DNA of 64,000 bases from contig NZ_JAMSLW010000004.1 in NCBI RefSeq assembly GCF_024643285.1, positions 370,770 through 434,769 of the forward strand, read 5' to 3'. Positions 37,408-44,554 of the stretch are shown here, piece after piece (the first letter of the stretch is position 1; every line of letters begins with the position of its first letter). Source of the stretch: Parapedobacter lycopersici (GTDB taxonomy: Bacteria > Bacteroidota > Bacteroidia > Sphingobacteriales > Sphingobacteriaceae). A program made the translations under genes and the position numbers. Under the pieces are notes generated by a model. That model was not told where the DNA came from, did no database searches, and saw nothing but the letters and a program-made list of their open reading frames with translations.

Positions 37408-38127
37408 ATGCACTTACTCACTAAATTCAAGCACGTCATTTCCAGCTTTTTACTCCTGTTTTCTGGCAGCTCATATGCGCAGGATCACACATTTGGCAGC
37501 TGGGCAGGTTGGTTTAACAATGTAAAATTCTCGGCAAAATGGGGATTGAATAACGATATCCAATTCAGGGCCGGCACCAATTGGGGAGAAAATTCAATGT
37601 TGTTAATCCGGCCGGGCATCAATTATTATGTCAGCCCGAAGCAAACGGTGGCTGCAGGTTATGCCGCCACGTTGGTTACCAACGAGCTTCCTGCGACGGG
37701 CAAACGACTAACGGAGCATCGCCTATGGCAGCAGTACATCATTACGGGTAAACTTGGCCGTACGGTCTTACAGCATCGCTTCCGGCTGGAACAGCGGTTT
37801 TTAATGCGGCCGAAAGAAACGGCATTTGCACAACGCGCCCGTTATTTTATCCGCGGCATGATGCCTATCGGAACCTCCTCCGGCGATACGTTTACGCAAG
37901 GCATGTTTATTGCCCTGCAAAATGAACTGTTTTTTAACATCCAGAATAAAGCGGCGCTCAATGGGCACTTTTTTGATCAGAACCGGGCCTATGCAGCAGT
38001 TGGTCATCGTTTTTCCCCAAGGTATGATTTGGAAATTGGTTATATGAATCAGTTTCTGCTCCGTAACGAAGTTATGCCTAATATGTTTACCCATATTGCA
38101 CAGATTGCCTTTTACACACGCTGGTGA
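37408..38127 (+). CDS. DUF2490 domain protein, probable outer-membrane barrel
   Basis: The protein has a signal peptide (MHLLTKFKHVISSFLLLFSG, then SSYAQ). A series of amphipathic, aromatic-rich segments follows (AGWFNNVKFSAKWGLNNDIQF, LIRPGINYYVSPKQTVAAGY, HRFRLEQRFL) and ends in a Trp (AFYTRW), which fits a small beta-barrel. The pattern agrees with DUF2490, a family of unknown role. An ATG at 37378 would add ten residues before the signal peptide; 37408 is preferred. Confidence 0.8.
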   Translation: MHLLTKFKHVISSFLLLFSGSSYAQDHTFGSWAGWFNNVKFSAKWGLNNDIQFRAGTNWGENSMLLIRPGINYYVSPKQTVAAGYAATLVTNELPATGKRLTEHRLWQQYIITGKLGRTVLQHRFRLEQRFLMRPKETAFAQRARYFIRGMMPIGTSSGDTFTQGMFIALQNELFFNIQNKAALNGHFFDQNRAYAAVGHRFSPRYDLEIGYMNQFLLRNEVMPNMFTHIAQIAFYTRW

Positions 38128-38203
38128 CCAGCAAGTTTATTGAGATTATATAGCTAGTAATCAATAATATAAGTATCTTTTCAAAAATATATTTATATAA
38201 TAC

Positions 38204-38221
38204 TACTAAATTCATAGACTT
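38204..38221. promoter_or_regulatory. Putative operator TACTA-N6-TAGACTT upstream of cobA
   Basis: TACTAAATTCATAGACTT matches 14 of 18 positions with the elements at 44501-44518 and 63659-63676, including all of TACTA and TAGACTT. It ends 4 bp before the predicted -7 element of the cobA promoter, a typical position for a repressor site. Confidence 0.55.
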
Positions 38222-38225
38222 AATG

Positions 38226-38233
38226 TATATTTG
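38226..38233 (+). promoter_or_regulatory. -7 element of the cobA promoter
   Basis: TATATTTG matches TAnnTTTG. Transcription would start near 38240, giving a leader of about 170 nt before cobA. No good -33 TTTG is visible, which suggests the promoter may depend on a regulator. Confidence 0.6.
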
Positions 38234-38279
38234 CTTCGTGAAAGCAAATCAAAGTCCTAATACGATCCGAAATAATCAC

Positions 38280-38318
38280 ATGAAGATGTGTAAGATGTCG
38301 TATTATGCGCATAGGTGA
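38280..38318 (+). CDS. Putative 12-residue leader peptide MKMCKMSYYAHR
   Basis: An ATG-to-TGA ORF of 12 sense codons lies inside the cobA leader and encodes MKMCKMSYYAHR, with three Met and one Cys. Its stop codon overlaps the segment that can pair with the terminator stem (38315-38321). Ribosome position could therefore decide termination. No Shine-Dalgarno site is visible, which is normal for this phylum. Translation is inferred from position and composition only. Confidence 0.45.
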   Translation: MKMCKMSYYAHR

Positions 38319-38346
38319 AGGCGTTGTGGTTAGTCAAGAGATATGA

Positions 38347-38376
38347 CCCCTTCATCGAAAGATCGAAGGGGTTTTT
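38347..38376 (+). terminator. Intrinsic terminator in the cobA leader
   Basis: CCCCTTC / GAAGGGG with an inner ATC-GAAA-GAT hairpin is followed by TTTTT, 32 bp before the cobA start. Its place upstream of the gene implies attenuation rather than simple termination. Confidence 0.75.
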
Positions 38377-38408
38377 AGTTTAAAAGTTAAAGCGAATCAA
38401 TAAGTAAC

Positions 38409-39215
38409 ATGGCAACAGGAACAATAGAAAAACAATACGTTGAGCCCAAAATCACGATCGTTGGCGCGGGCCCTGGTGACCCCGATCTGATCAGCATAAA
38501 AGGTGTAAAAGCATTAAAAACTGCTGACGTAATTCTGTACGATGCATTGGTTGACGAGACATTACTCAGCTACGCACCGCAGCAATCGATTAAAGTTTTT
38601 GTGGGTAATCCGTCGGGTGATGAAAATTTCTCACAGGATGTGGTTAATCAACTGATGGTTGACTATGCCCTGAATTTTGGGCATGTAGTGCGACTGAAAG
38701 GTGGCGACCTGTTTGTTTTTGGCCGTGGATACGAAGAAATAGCGTATGCCGAATCTTATAGCATTCAGGCAACTATTGTACCGGGCATTTCAAGTGCAAT
38801 TTCTGTACCCGGCTTACAGGGTATTCCGGTAACACAACGGGGTATAAGCGAGAGTTTATGGATACTTTCCGGTACGGACTCGAACGGTAGGCTTTCGGAA
38901 GAACTGACTACTGCAGCCCAAAGCAGGGCCACAGTGATTGTATTGCTGGGGTATGAGAAATTATCGCAAATTGTGGAAATCTACCAGCAAGCAGGCAAAG
39001 GAAAACTACCGGCCGCAGTCATTCAAAATGGATCCATGGCAAACGAAAAGATTGCCATTGGACTGGTTAATACCATTGCAGAAACGGCTGAAGAAAAACA
39101 GATTGACGGTACCCAGCCGGTACTGCTCATTTTCGGTCAGGCGGTTGCCCTGCACCAGGACTTCCAATCCATCCGGCGATTTTTCGATCAGCTGGAATGT
39201 GTAGATTGTTATTGA
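38409..39215 (+). CDS. cobA: Uroporphyrinogen-III C-methyltransferase
   Basis: SUMT methylates uroporphyrinogen III at C2 and C7 to give precorrin-2, the precursor of siroheme and cobalamin. The 268-residue protein shows the family signatures: IVGAGPGDPDLISIKGVKAL at the N-terminus, VVRLKGGDLFVFGRGYEE, and VPGISSAISVPGLQGIPVTQRG. It is the single-domain form without a CysG dehydrogenase part. No cobalamin genes are nearby. In Bacteroidota this gene often serves siroheme synthesis for sulfite reductase, and its leader and operator fit sulfur control. A perfect hairpin follows the gene. Confidence 0.93.
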   Translation: MATGTIEKQYVEPKITIVGAGPGDPDLISIKGVKALKTADVILYDALVDETLLSYAPQQSIKVFVGNPSGDENFSQDVVNQLMVDYALNFGHVVRLKGGDLFVFGRGYEEIAYAESYSIQATIVPGISSAISVPGLQGIPVTQRGISESLWILSGTDSNGRLSEELTTAAQSRATVIVLLGYEKLSQIVEIYQQAGKGKLPAAVIQNGSMANEKIAIGLVNTIAETAEEKQIDGTQPVLLIFGQAVALHQDFQSIRRFFDQLECVDCY

Positions 39216-39258
39216 AAATTTCTCTTCATATTAGGTTTATAATTGGTTAGTTAAGTAA

Positions 39259-39283
39259 GAAGCGCCTGCCCATCAGGCGCTTC
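39259..39283 (+). terminator. Hairpin after cobA, probable terminator
   Basis: A perfect 10-bp stem GAAGCGCCTG / CAGGCGCTTC with a 5-base loop lies 44 bp after the cobA stop. The T-run after it is weak (TGCTGTT). Confidence 0.6.
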
Positions 39284-39407
39284 TGCTGTTAAACAACGAT
39301 ACGGTAGATGGCGATAAGAACGTAAAAACGGGGTTACTTTGGACTTCAACCGAATTATTATCGTTAAATTAGCCGATTTAAATTACTCATTTAAACTATT
39401 ATCACAC

Positions 39408-39944
39408 ATGTCAAAATTCAAACAAATTCTGCTCGGCGCCTTCTTCCTATTCGTAATGCAAAATGTTGCTTTTGCCCAGGTTTCTCCCATGGTTGCCTCC
39501 GAACTGGAAAAGTTGGGTATTACGCCGCCTACAGCTCCCATTAGTGGCGCAGTCATCGGTGTTGTACGTTCAGGTAATCTGATTTTCTTATCCGGCCATG
39601 GCCCGGACAAACCCGACGGAACGCAGATTGTAGGTAAAGTCGGTGATGACCTGACGCTTGAAGAAGGTCAGGAAGCCGCCCGCCTCGTAGCCATTTCAAT
39701 ATTAAAAACACTAAAAGGCGAAATAGGCAGCTTCGATAAGGTAAAGCGTGTTGTAAAAGTATTTGGAATGGTAAATTCGGCTCCTGATTTCAAACAGAAC
39801 TCACAAGTAATCAATGGATTTAGCGAATTGATGGTCGCTACTTTTGGACAGGATAAGGGAAGTCATGCGCGTTCAGCCGTAGGTATGGCATCGCTGCCTA
39901 ATGGCATTGCTGTGGAGGTGGAAATGATTGTCGAAGTGGAATAA
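39408..39944 (+). CDS. Exported RidA-family protein
   Basis: RidA proteins hydrolyse reactive enamine/imine intermediates formed by PLP enzymes and are normally cytosolic. This product starts with a clear signal peptide (MSKFKQILLGAFFLFVMQNV, then AFAQ), so it should be periplasmic or secreted. The mature part has the family layout (NLIFLSGHGPDKPDG; EEGQEAARLVAISILKTLK; HARSAVGMASLPNGIAVEVEMI). The substrate-binding Arg of the ARS motif is conserved. The ATG at 39408 is chosen because it begins the signal peptide; an in-frame ATG at 39339 lies upstream. A strong bidirectional terminator separates it from yeiH. Confidence 0.88.
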   Translation: MSKFKQILLGAFFLFVMQNVAFAQVSPMVASELEKLGITPPTAPISGAVIGVVRSGNLIFLSGHGPDKPDGTQIVGKVGDDLTLEEGQEAARLVAISILKTLKGEIGSFDKVKRVVKVFGMVNSAPDFKQNSQVINGFSELMVATFGQDKGSHARSAVGMASLPNGIAVEVEMIVEVE

Positions 39945-39960
39945 ACAAGACGTTATCATA

Positions 39961-39993
39961 GAAAAGGGGAAGTGAAAATCATTTCCCCTTTTC
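39961..39993. terminator. Bidirectional terminator between the RidA-family gene and yeiH
   Basis: A perfect 11-bp inverted repeat GAAAAGGGGAA / TTCCCCTTTTC with an 11-base loop lies between two convergent genes. The A- and T-rich arms can serve both directions. Confidence 0.85.
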
Positions 39994-40009
39994 TATTTCA
40001 TCCGAAAAC

Positions 40010-41257
40010 TTATCCAAACAACCACCAGGCAACGGCCAACGTAACCAGGACATTAAACCCCTGCGCAATCAGAAATGCCCAAAATGGCTTTGCGCTGTTA
40101 TGCCGCAGTAAATCACGGAAATTTGTCTCCAGTCCGATACTCGTAAAAGCCAATGCAAACCATAGTCCCTGAATGCTCTTTACACTGCCTTTAACGCGAT
40201 CAACCGTTTCCGCATCCAGCGCGAAGGAAAATAAAAGCGAGGCTGCGATAAATCCGAGTACAAATTTCGGGAACCGTTCCCAGATAATGCCAAGCCCGGG
40301 CTTCTCAATATGTCCACCGACAGGTGTGCCCCGATAGGTCCAATAAACGGAAATAGCAAGCGCCGCCAGTCCCAGCAAAACGTTCTGGGAAAATTTAACG
40401 ATGGTACTGATTTCCAGTGCCCGCTCGCCCACCAAGCTTCCGGAAGCAACCACGGCACCGGTAGTGTCGATACTGCCGCCCAGCCAGGCGCCGGTCACCT
40501 CTTCGGGGAGTTCTAATAACCGGGCGATATAAGGCATGCCGATCATCATCGGAATCGCGGTAATCAATACCATCGACACGACATAGGAAAGCTTTTTGGA
40601 ATCTCCTTTGATTGCGCCGGAAGTAGCAATGGCTGCGGAAACCCCACATATCGAAACGGCGCTGGAAATCATCATGGTTAATTCTTCATCAACCTTCAAT
40701 CGCTTGCATAACCAAAAGGCAAAATACCATACCGACAGCACTACAATAAGCGATTGGACAAGTCCCAGCGAACCGGCTTCGAGTATATTGGAAAAAATGA
40801 CACCCGTGCCAAGGAGCACTAAACCAATCTTGACCAAAAATTCGGCATTAAGCGCATTTTTGAACCAAACCGGTAGTTTAAACAGATTACCGATAATGAG
40901 TCCGATGATCAGGCTGAATATAACGGTCTCTAAACCCAGATCACTAAGCCGGGCGTTCCCCGATAACAGCAGTGCAATGATTGTCAGTCCAAAGACCACC
41001 GGAAAACTCCGGACATAGGGCATTATCGGTTTCCCTGTAATCATGGCGCCGACAATGACCATGATATAAGCAAAAACAAATTGATACAATACATGCAGTT
41101 CATTGGCTTGGGAGAAGAGCGATTGCAGCGTTGCCGAGTCCGTCCATTCATAATGCGGAACAGGTATGACGAATCCCCAAACAGCAAGAAAAATAATGAT
41201 AAACCCCAGGATAACGACTGCCCAGTCCTCGGATATATTCAGCTTGAAAGATGACAT
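40010..41257 (-). CDS. yeiH: YeiH family putative sulfate exporter (UPF0324)
   Basis: YeiH/PSE-family membrane proteins are named putative sulfate exporters and have been linked to sulfate, sulfite or sulfonate-derived sulfur handling; the transported ion here is unproved. The 415-residue protein has about eleven membrane segments. Family-typical segments include LVLLGTGVIFSNILEAGSLG, SSAVSICGVSAAIATSGAIKG, GAWLGGSIDTTGAVVASG and FALAFTSIGLETNFRDL. It begins 42 bp after the FGE gene on the same strand with no terminator between them. It is thus probably the last gene of an XRE-sulfatase-FGE-yeiH operon, which ends at the terminator 39961-39993. Confidence 0.9.
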   Translation of the reverse strand: MSSFKLNISEDWAVVILGFIIIFLAVWGFVIPVPHYEWTDSATLQSLFSQANELHVLYQFVFAYIMVIVGAMITGKPIMPYVRSFPVVFGLTIIALLLSGNARLSDLGLETVIFSLIIGLIIGNLFKLPVWFKNALNAEFLVKIGLVLLGTGVIFSNILEAGSLGLVQSLIVVLSVWYFAFWLCKRLKVDEELTMMISSAVSICGVSAAIATSGAIKGDSKKLSYVVSMVLITAIPMMIGMPYIARLLELPEEVTGAWLGGSIDTTGAVVASGSLVGERALEISTIVKFSQNVLLGLAALAISVYWTYRGTPVGGHIEKPGLGIIWERFPKFVLGFIAASLLFSFALDAETVDRVKGSVKSIQGLWFALAFTSIGLETNFRDLLRHNSAKPFWAFLIAQGFNVLVTLAVAWWLFG

Positions 41258-41299
41258 ATGAATACGATTAAATCAGGTTCGAATCAGACTGGTTGACCA

Positions 41300-42406
41300 T
41301 TAACTGCCCGGGGGCGGATCGTCACTTACACACCTAAACCCCAGGTTATTACTACCGCTGCTGATTTCTCCTTTTCCCCGGCTGCCTGCGATGTAACGCT
41401 CGCAATACTGTGCATTGCAAAGGAACGATCCGCCGCGCTGTACCCGCTTTACCGCTCCGGGTTCCATGGGGTCGTAGCTATCTGCAGGGCCCTTGGGATT
41501 TTCTTTCGGGCTATTTGCATAATAATCCGGTCGGTAATAATCTGCACACCACTCCCATACGTTTCCGTCCATGTCGTACAGTCCAAAGGCATTGGGTGCG
41601 TACGACTTTACCGGAGCCAACCCTTCATAGCCGTCCTCAGCCGTATTCCTGGTAGGAAAATCTCCTTGGTAAACATTGGCTACCCATTTTCCGCCGGGTT
41701 TTAGCTCATTACCCCAATAATAGGTGCTGGCAGCCTGACCGCCCCGGGCAGCAAGTTCCCATTCTGCTTCTGTGGGAAGTCGCTTTCCGGCCCATTTTGC
41801 AAAAGCCTGGGCATCCTGGTAAGCGATGTGAACTACAGGTTCATTTTCACGCCCTTCAATGCTGCTGCCCGGGCCTTCCGGATGCCGCCAGTTTGCACCC
41901 GCCACGTATTCCCACCATTGTAAATGGTTCTGCAGGTTTACCTGCTGCTGGGGTGGCGTAAAAACAGCCGATCCGGGCTGCAGCGCATCCAATGGCACAT
42001 TTGGGAAATCTTTAGGATCCAACGGACGCTCAGCAATGGTTTGATACCCTGTAGCTGCCACAAAACGGGCAAACTGTGCGTTCGTTACTTCATGTTCATC
42101 CATCCAGAACCCATCAACCGTCACATCATGAACGGGATGAGCATCGGCAAATTGAGCAGACCCCATACCGAATGTTCCACCTTTAATGTAGACCATCGGT
42201 GCGTTGTCTGCACCAAGAAAGTTATGGGAAGCTGTTGATTCGGCAATAGCGGCCGCACGTGACGGGATACCATGCGCAACACAGGTGGTTACGCTATCTG
42301 CGCTCCGTATAGTTTCATTGTGTGAATTTGTATTTTTTGCCTGATTGCACGAGGCGACAATCACTACCACAATGCCCAACCCAATCCAGTCTATCTTTCT
42401 TTTCAT
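41300..42406 (-). CDS. Formylglycine-generating enzyme-type lipoprotein (sulfatase maturation)
   Basis: FGE-type enzymes oxidise the active-site Cys of sulfatases to formylglycine, using copper and oxygen. From ATG 42406 the protein has a lipoprotein signal (MKRKIDWIGLGIVVVIVASC). The FGE-sulfatase domain follows (MVYIKGGTFGMGS; GFWMDEHEVTNAQFARFVAATGY; VNWP-type middle; GLYDMDGNVWEWCADYY). Both catalytic cysteines are present near the end: RGGSFLCNAQYCERYIAGSRG, then NLGFRCV. This supports true FGE activity, unlike many paralogs lacking them. A longer frame opens at 42445 but would overlap the sulfatase. It starts 1 bp after the sulfatase stop, so the two are translationally linked. Confidence 0.92.
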   Translation of the reverse strand: MKRKIDWIGLGIVVVIVASCNQAKNTNSHNETIRSADSVTTCVAHGIPSRAAAIAESTASHNFLGADNAPMVYIKGGTFGMGSAQFADAHPVHDVTVDGFWMDEHEVTNAQFARFVAATGYQTIAERPLDPKDFPNVPLDALQPGSAVFTPPQQQVNLQNHLQWWEYVAGANWRHPEGPGSSIEGRENEPVVHIAYQDAQAFAKWAGKRLPTEAEWELAARGGQAASTYYWGNELKPGGKWVANVYQGDFPTRNTAEDGYEGLAPVKSYAPNAFGLYDMDGNVWEWCADYYRPDYYANSPKENPKGPADSYDPMEPGAVKRVQRGGSFLCNAQYCERYIAGSRGKGEISSGSNNLGFRCVSDDPPPGS

Positions 42407-42407
42407 A

Positions 42408-43967
42408 TTATCGCGCTGTTTCTTCGGCAAGTATACGTGCCGCATCGGTATCTTCGTACTGTGTAATCAACTCTTTCAATTTTTCTTTCAACTCCATAAT
42501 CGTCGCTTCATATTTATCAGACCCATATAGATTGGTTAACTCATTGGGATCATTTTCGAGGTCGAATAATTCCCAGAAATTCTTTTCTCCATAAAAACGG
42601 ACTAACTTATATTGCTTCGTACGAACACCAAAATGAGGCATTACCCGATGTGGCTCGGGGTACTCATAATAATGATAATATACCGCATCGCGACCGGCAG
42701 TATTTCCGTCCCGTAATATTGGAAGAAATGATTGCCCCTGAATTTCTTTGGGGACGGCTGCACCGGCAAGCTCCAGCAATGTTGGAGCAAGGTCAATATT
42801 CAGTACAAATTGATCGATGGACGTCCCGGCGGCAACCACCCCTGGGTAACGCATAACAAACGGTGTACGCAACGATTGTTCATAAATAAAGCGTTTGTCA
42901 AACCAGCCATGTTCGCCGAGATAGAATCCCTGGTCGGATCCATAGATAACAATGGTATTCTCGGCTAGTCCATGCGCTTTCAGGTAGTCGAGCAACCTGC
43001 CGATATTCCGGTCAAGTGAGTTTGCCGTTGCTAGGTAATCCCGCATGTAACGCTGGAATTTCCATGCCGTCAATGCCTTTCCCGATAATTGCTTGTCGTT
43101 AAACTCTTTACTTACCCTATCCGTATAATATGTCTTATAAGCCGCTTTCTGATCGGCATTCATCCGGCTGTATATCAACGTTTTTTCAAAATCAAGGTTG
43201 ACCTTAAGGTCAATATCCAGCCGCATGGTCTCATCGATTGTCATATCCTGGTTAGCGGCGGCCTGCCGTGTACGGTAATCGTCATAGAACGTTTCGGGCA
43301 AGGGAAATTCCACACTGTCATACGTACCAAGGTCCTGGATATCCGGCAACCATTCACGGTGTGTTGCTTTTTCGCCAACAACCATAAAAAATGGTTTATC
43401 CTTATCCCGCTGGTCCAGCCAACCGGAAGCCAGCTGCGTGATAATATCGGTTACGTAGCCCTCATGCCTGATGGTGTCGTTATTGTTATTTATGAAATCC
43501 GGATTGAAATAAAAACCCTGACCGGGAAGAATATTCCAATAATCAAATGCATCCCCGGGCAGGGTACCCAGGTGCCATTTACCTATCCAAGCAGTCTGAT
43601 ATCCAGTCTCCTGCAGCAGCCGCGAAAAGACAAATTGATCAATATTAAACCGTTGTTCATTGGACATAAAGCCATTGGCGTGACTGTATTTGCCCGTCAA
43701 CAATGACGCGCGGCTTGGTCCACAGATCGAATTAGTTACAAAGAAATTGCGGAATAGCGCCCCCTCTGCGGCTATTCTGTCAATATTAGGTGTTTTTGCC
43801 AAGGCATTGCCGTACGCACCGATCGCGTTATTGGTGTGGTCATCTGAAAAAATAAAGAGAATATTGGGTTGCTTGGCATTTCCCTGACGTGAAGAATCCG
43901 TCGTACCATTGCATGCGGTCAATATAATCGCAGCAAATACCCAGCGATATAATAACATATATTTCAT
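42408..43967 (-). CDS. Cys-type sulfatase, lipoprotein
   Basis: Sulfatases of this type hydrolyse sulfate esters. The 519-residue protein starts with a lipoprotein signal (MKYMLLYRWVFAAIILTAC). The metal-binding opening is NILFIFSDDHTNNAIGAYG. The modification motif is intact: SICGPSRASLLTGKYSH (C-x-P-S-R), whose Cys must be converted to formylglycine. GKWHLG and GSDQGFYLGEHGWFDKRF complete the active site. A matching FGE-type gene follows directly. The subfamily resembles S1 carbohydrate sulfatases, but I cannot name the sugar. It starts 88 bp after the XRE regulator gene, with which it may be cotranscribed. Confidence 0.93.
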   Translation of the reverse strand: MKYMLLYRWVFAAIILTACNGTTDSSRQGNAKQPNILFIFSDDHTNNAIGAYGNALAKTPNIDRIAAEGALFRNFFVTNSICGPSRASLLTGKYSHANGFMSNEQRFNIDQFVFSRLLQETGYQTAWIGKWHLGTLPGDAFDYWNILPGQGFYFNPDFINNNNDTIRHEGYVTDIITQLASGWLDQRDKDKPFFMVVGEKATHREWLPDIQDLGTYDSVEFPLPETFYDDYRTRQAAANQDMTIDETMRLDIDLKVNLDFEKTLIYSRMNADQKAAYKTYYTDRVSKEFNDKQLSGKALTAWKFQRYMRDYLATANSLDRNIGRLLDYLKAHGLAENTIVIYGSDQGFYLGEHGWFDKRFIYEQSLRTPFVMRYPGVVAAGTSIDQFVLNIDLAPTLLELAGAAVPKEIQGQSFLPILRDGNTAGRDAVYYHYYEYPEPHRVMPHFGVRTKQYKLVRFYGEKNFWELFDLENDPNELTNLYGSDKYEATIMELKEKLKELITQYEDTDAARILAEETAR

Positions 43968-44055
43968 CGTAAATAGGTTTACTGAAATGCTAAGTTACAA
44001 GTTTTAAGAGAGAATCGCTATATCGTCAATGCAGCTGTCGATTAACGCATTCAGC

Positions 44056-44427
44056 TCATTGGAAAATATTCCCGGAGTCGTCTGAACTACGTTGCAATAT
44101 ATCCTGATACACTTTTAGATTTTCTTCCAGCCGTTTAATGTATGCTTCTTTATCCTGGATTATTTTATGGTACAACGCTTTTTCTTCGTTAATGAAACGA
44201 TCAATATACGCCTCGGGTTTGGGCTGATACCCCAGTAAGTCAATCAGTTCGACACCCAATATGGATGCGACCTGACCCAATCGTTCAATATCAATCCGTG
44301 TTATTCCGCTTTCAAGGTTCTGGTAGGTTTTCAGGGCAACGTTAAGCCGTTCAGCCATCTCGGACTGAGACCACCCCCTATGCTTACGGAGTTCTTTAAT
44401 ACGCACCAAAATACTGGACTGTTCCAT
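44056..44427 (-). CDS. XRE-family transcriptional regulator with C-terminal coiled coil
   Basis: The 123-residue protein has an N-terminal Cro/C1-type helix-turn-helix (RIKELRKHRGWSQSEMAERLNVALKTYQNLESG). A Glu/Lys-rich helical tail follows (NEEKALYHKIIQDKEAYIKRLEENLKVYQDILQ), which should form a dimerising coiled coil. There is no sensor domain. A 27-bp element upstream (44498-44524) recurs almost unchanged upstream of the second SusC unit, so this protein may bind it; that is inference. It lies between the first SusC unit and the sulfatase operon, all on the same strand, and its 3' end is 88 bp before the sulfatase start. Confidence 0.88.
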   Translation of the reverse strand: MEQSSILVRIKELRKHRGWSQSEMAERLNVALKTYQNLESGITRIDIERLGQVASILGVELIDLLGYQPKPEAYIDRFINEEKALYHKIIQDKEAYIKRLEENLKVYQDILQRSSDDSGNIFQ

Positions 44428-44474
44428 CGGATAACTTCAACCGGTTCTGCACTCATTTAAATACATACACTGCA

Positions 44475-44482
44475 CAAAGATA
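44475..44482 (-). promoter_or_regulatory. Probable -7 element of the XRE (sulfatase) operon
   Basis: The minus strand reads TATCTTTG, matching TAnnTTTG, 48 bp before the XRE start. The shared 18-bp element lies 18 bp upstream of it, over the expected -33 region. Confidence 0.5.
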
Positions 44483-44500
44483 ATATTATTCATTAAAGTA

Positions 44501-44518
44501 TACTATTTTAGTAGACTT
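44501..44518. promoter_or_regulatory. Putative operator TACTA-N6-TAGACTT upstream of the XRE-sulfatase genes
   Basis: TACTATTTTAGTAGACTT is part of a 27-bp stretch (44498-44524) that matches 63656-63682 at 25 of 27 positions. It has a dyad AGTATACT / AGTAGACT. It is 74 bp upstream of the XRE start codon and between two genes. Confidence 0.65.
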
Positions 44519-44554
44519 TTTTATTCTGAAACAAATACACTAATAATCAACAAT

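Larger units (their letters stand above)
38240..38376 (+). ncRNA. Structured 5' leader of cobA, candidate attenuator
   Basis: The leader can form a stem TAATACGA (38258-38265) with TCGTATTA (38298-38305) enclosing a hairpin CACAT-GAAG-ATGTG (38277-38290). It then ends in an intrinsic terminator (38347-38376). GTGAAGG at 38315-38321 can pair with CCTTCAT at 38349-38355, which would break the terminator. A 12-codon ORF lies inside it. I do not recognise it as a known riboswitch class; it lacks the SAM-I (S-box) core. Confidence 0.55.

Noticed and set aside
37192..37413. A 73-residue minus-strand frame in the gap between the fucosidase and DUF2490 genes
   Set aside because: It overlaps both neighbouring genes and has no recognised domain. 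The gap is better explained as a divergent promoter region.
38240..38376. A SAM-I (S-box) riboswitch upstream of cobA
   Set aside because: The conserved S-box core sequences are absent and the stems do not match its layout. I describe it as an unclassified attenuator.
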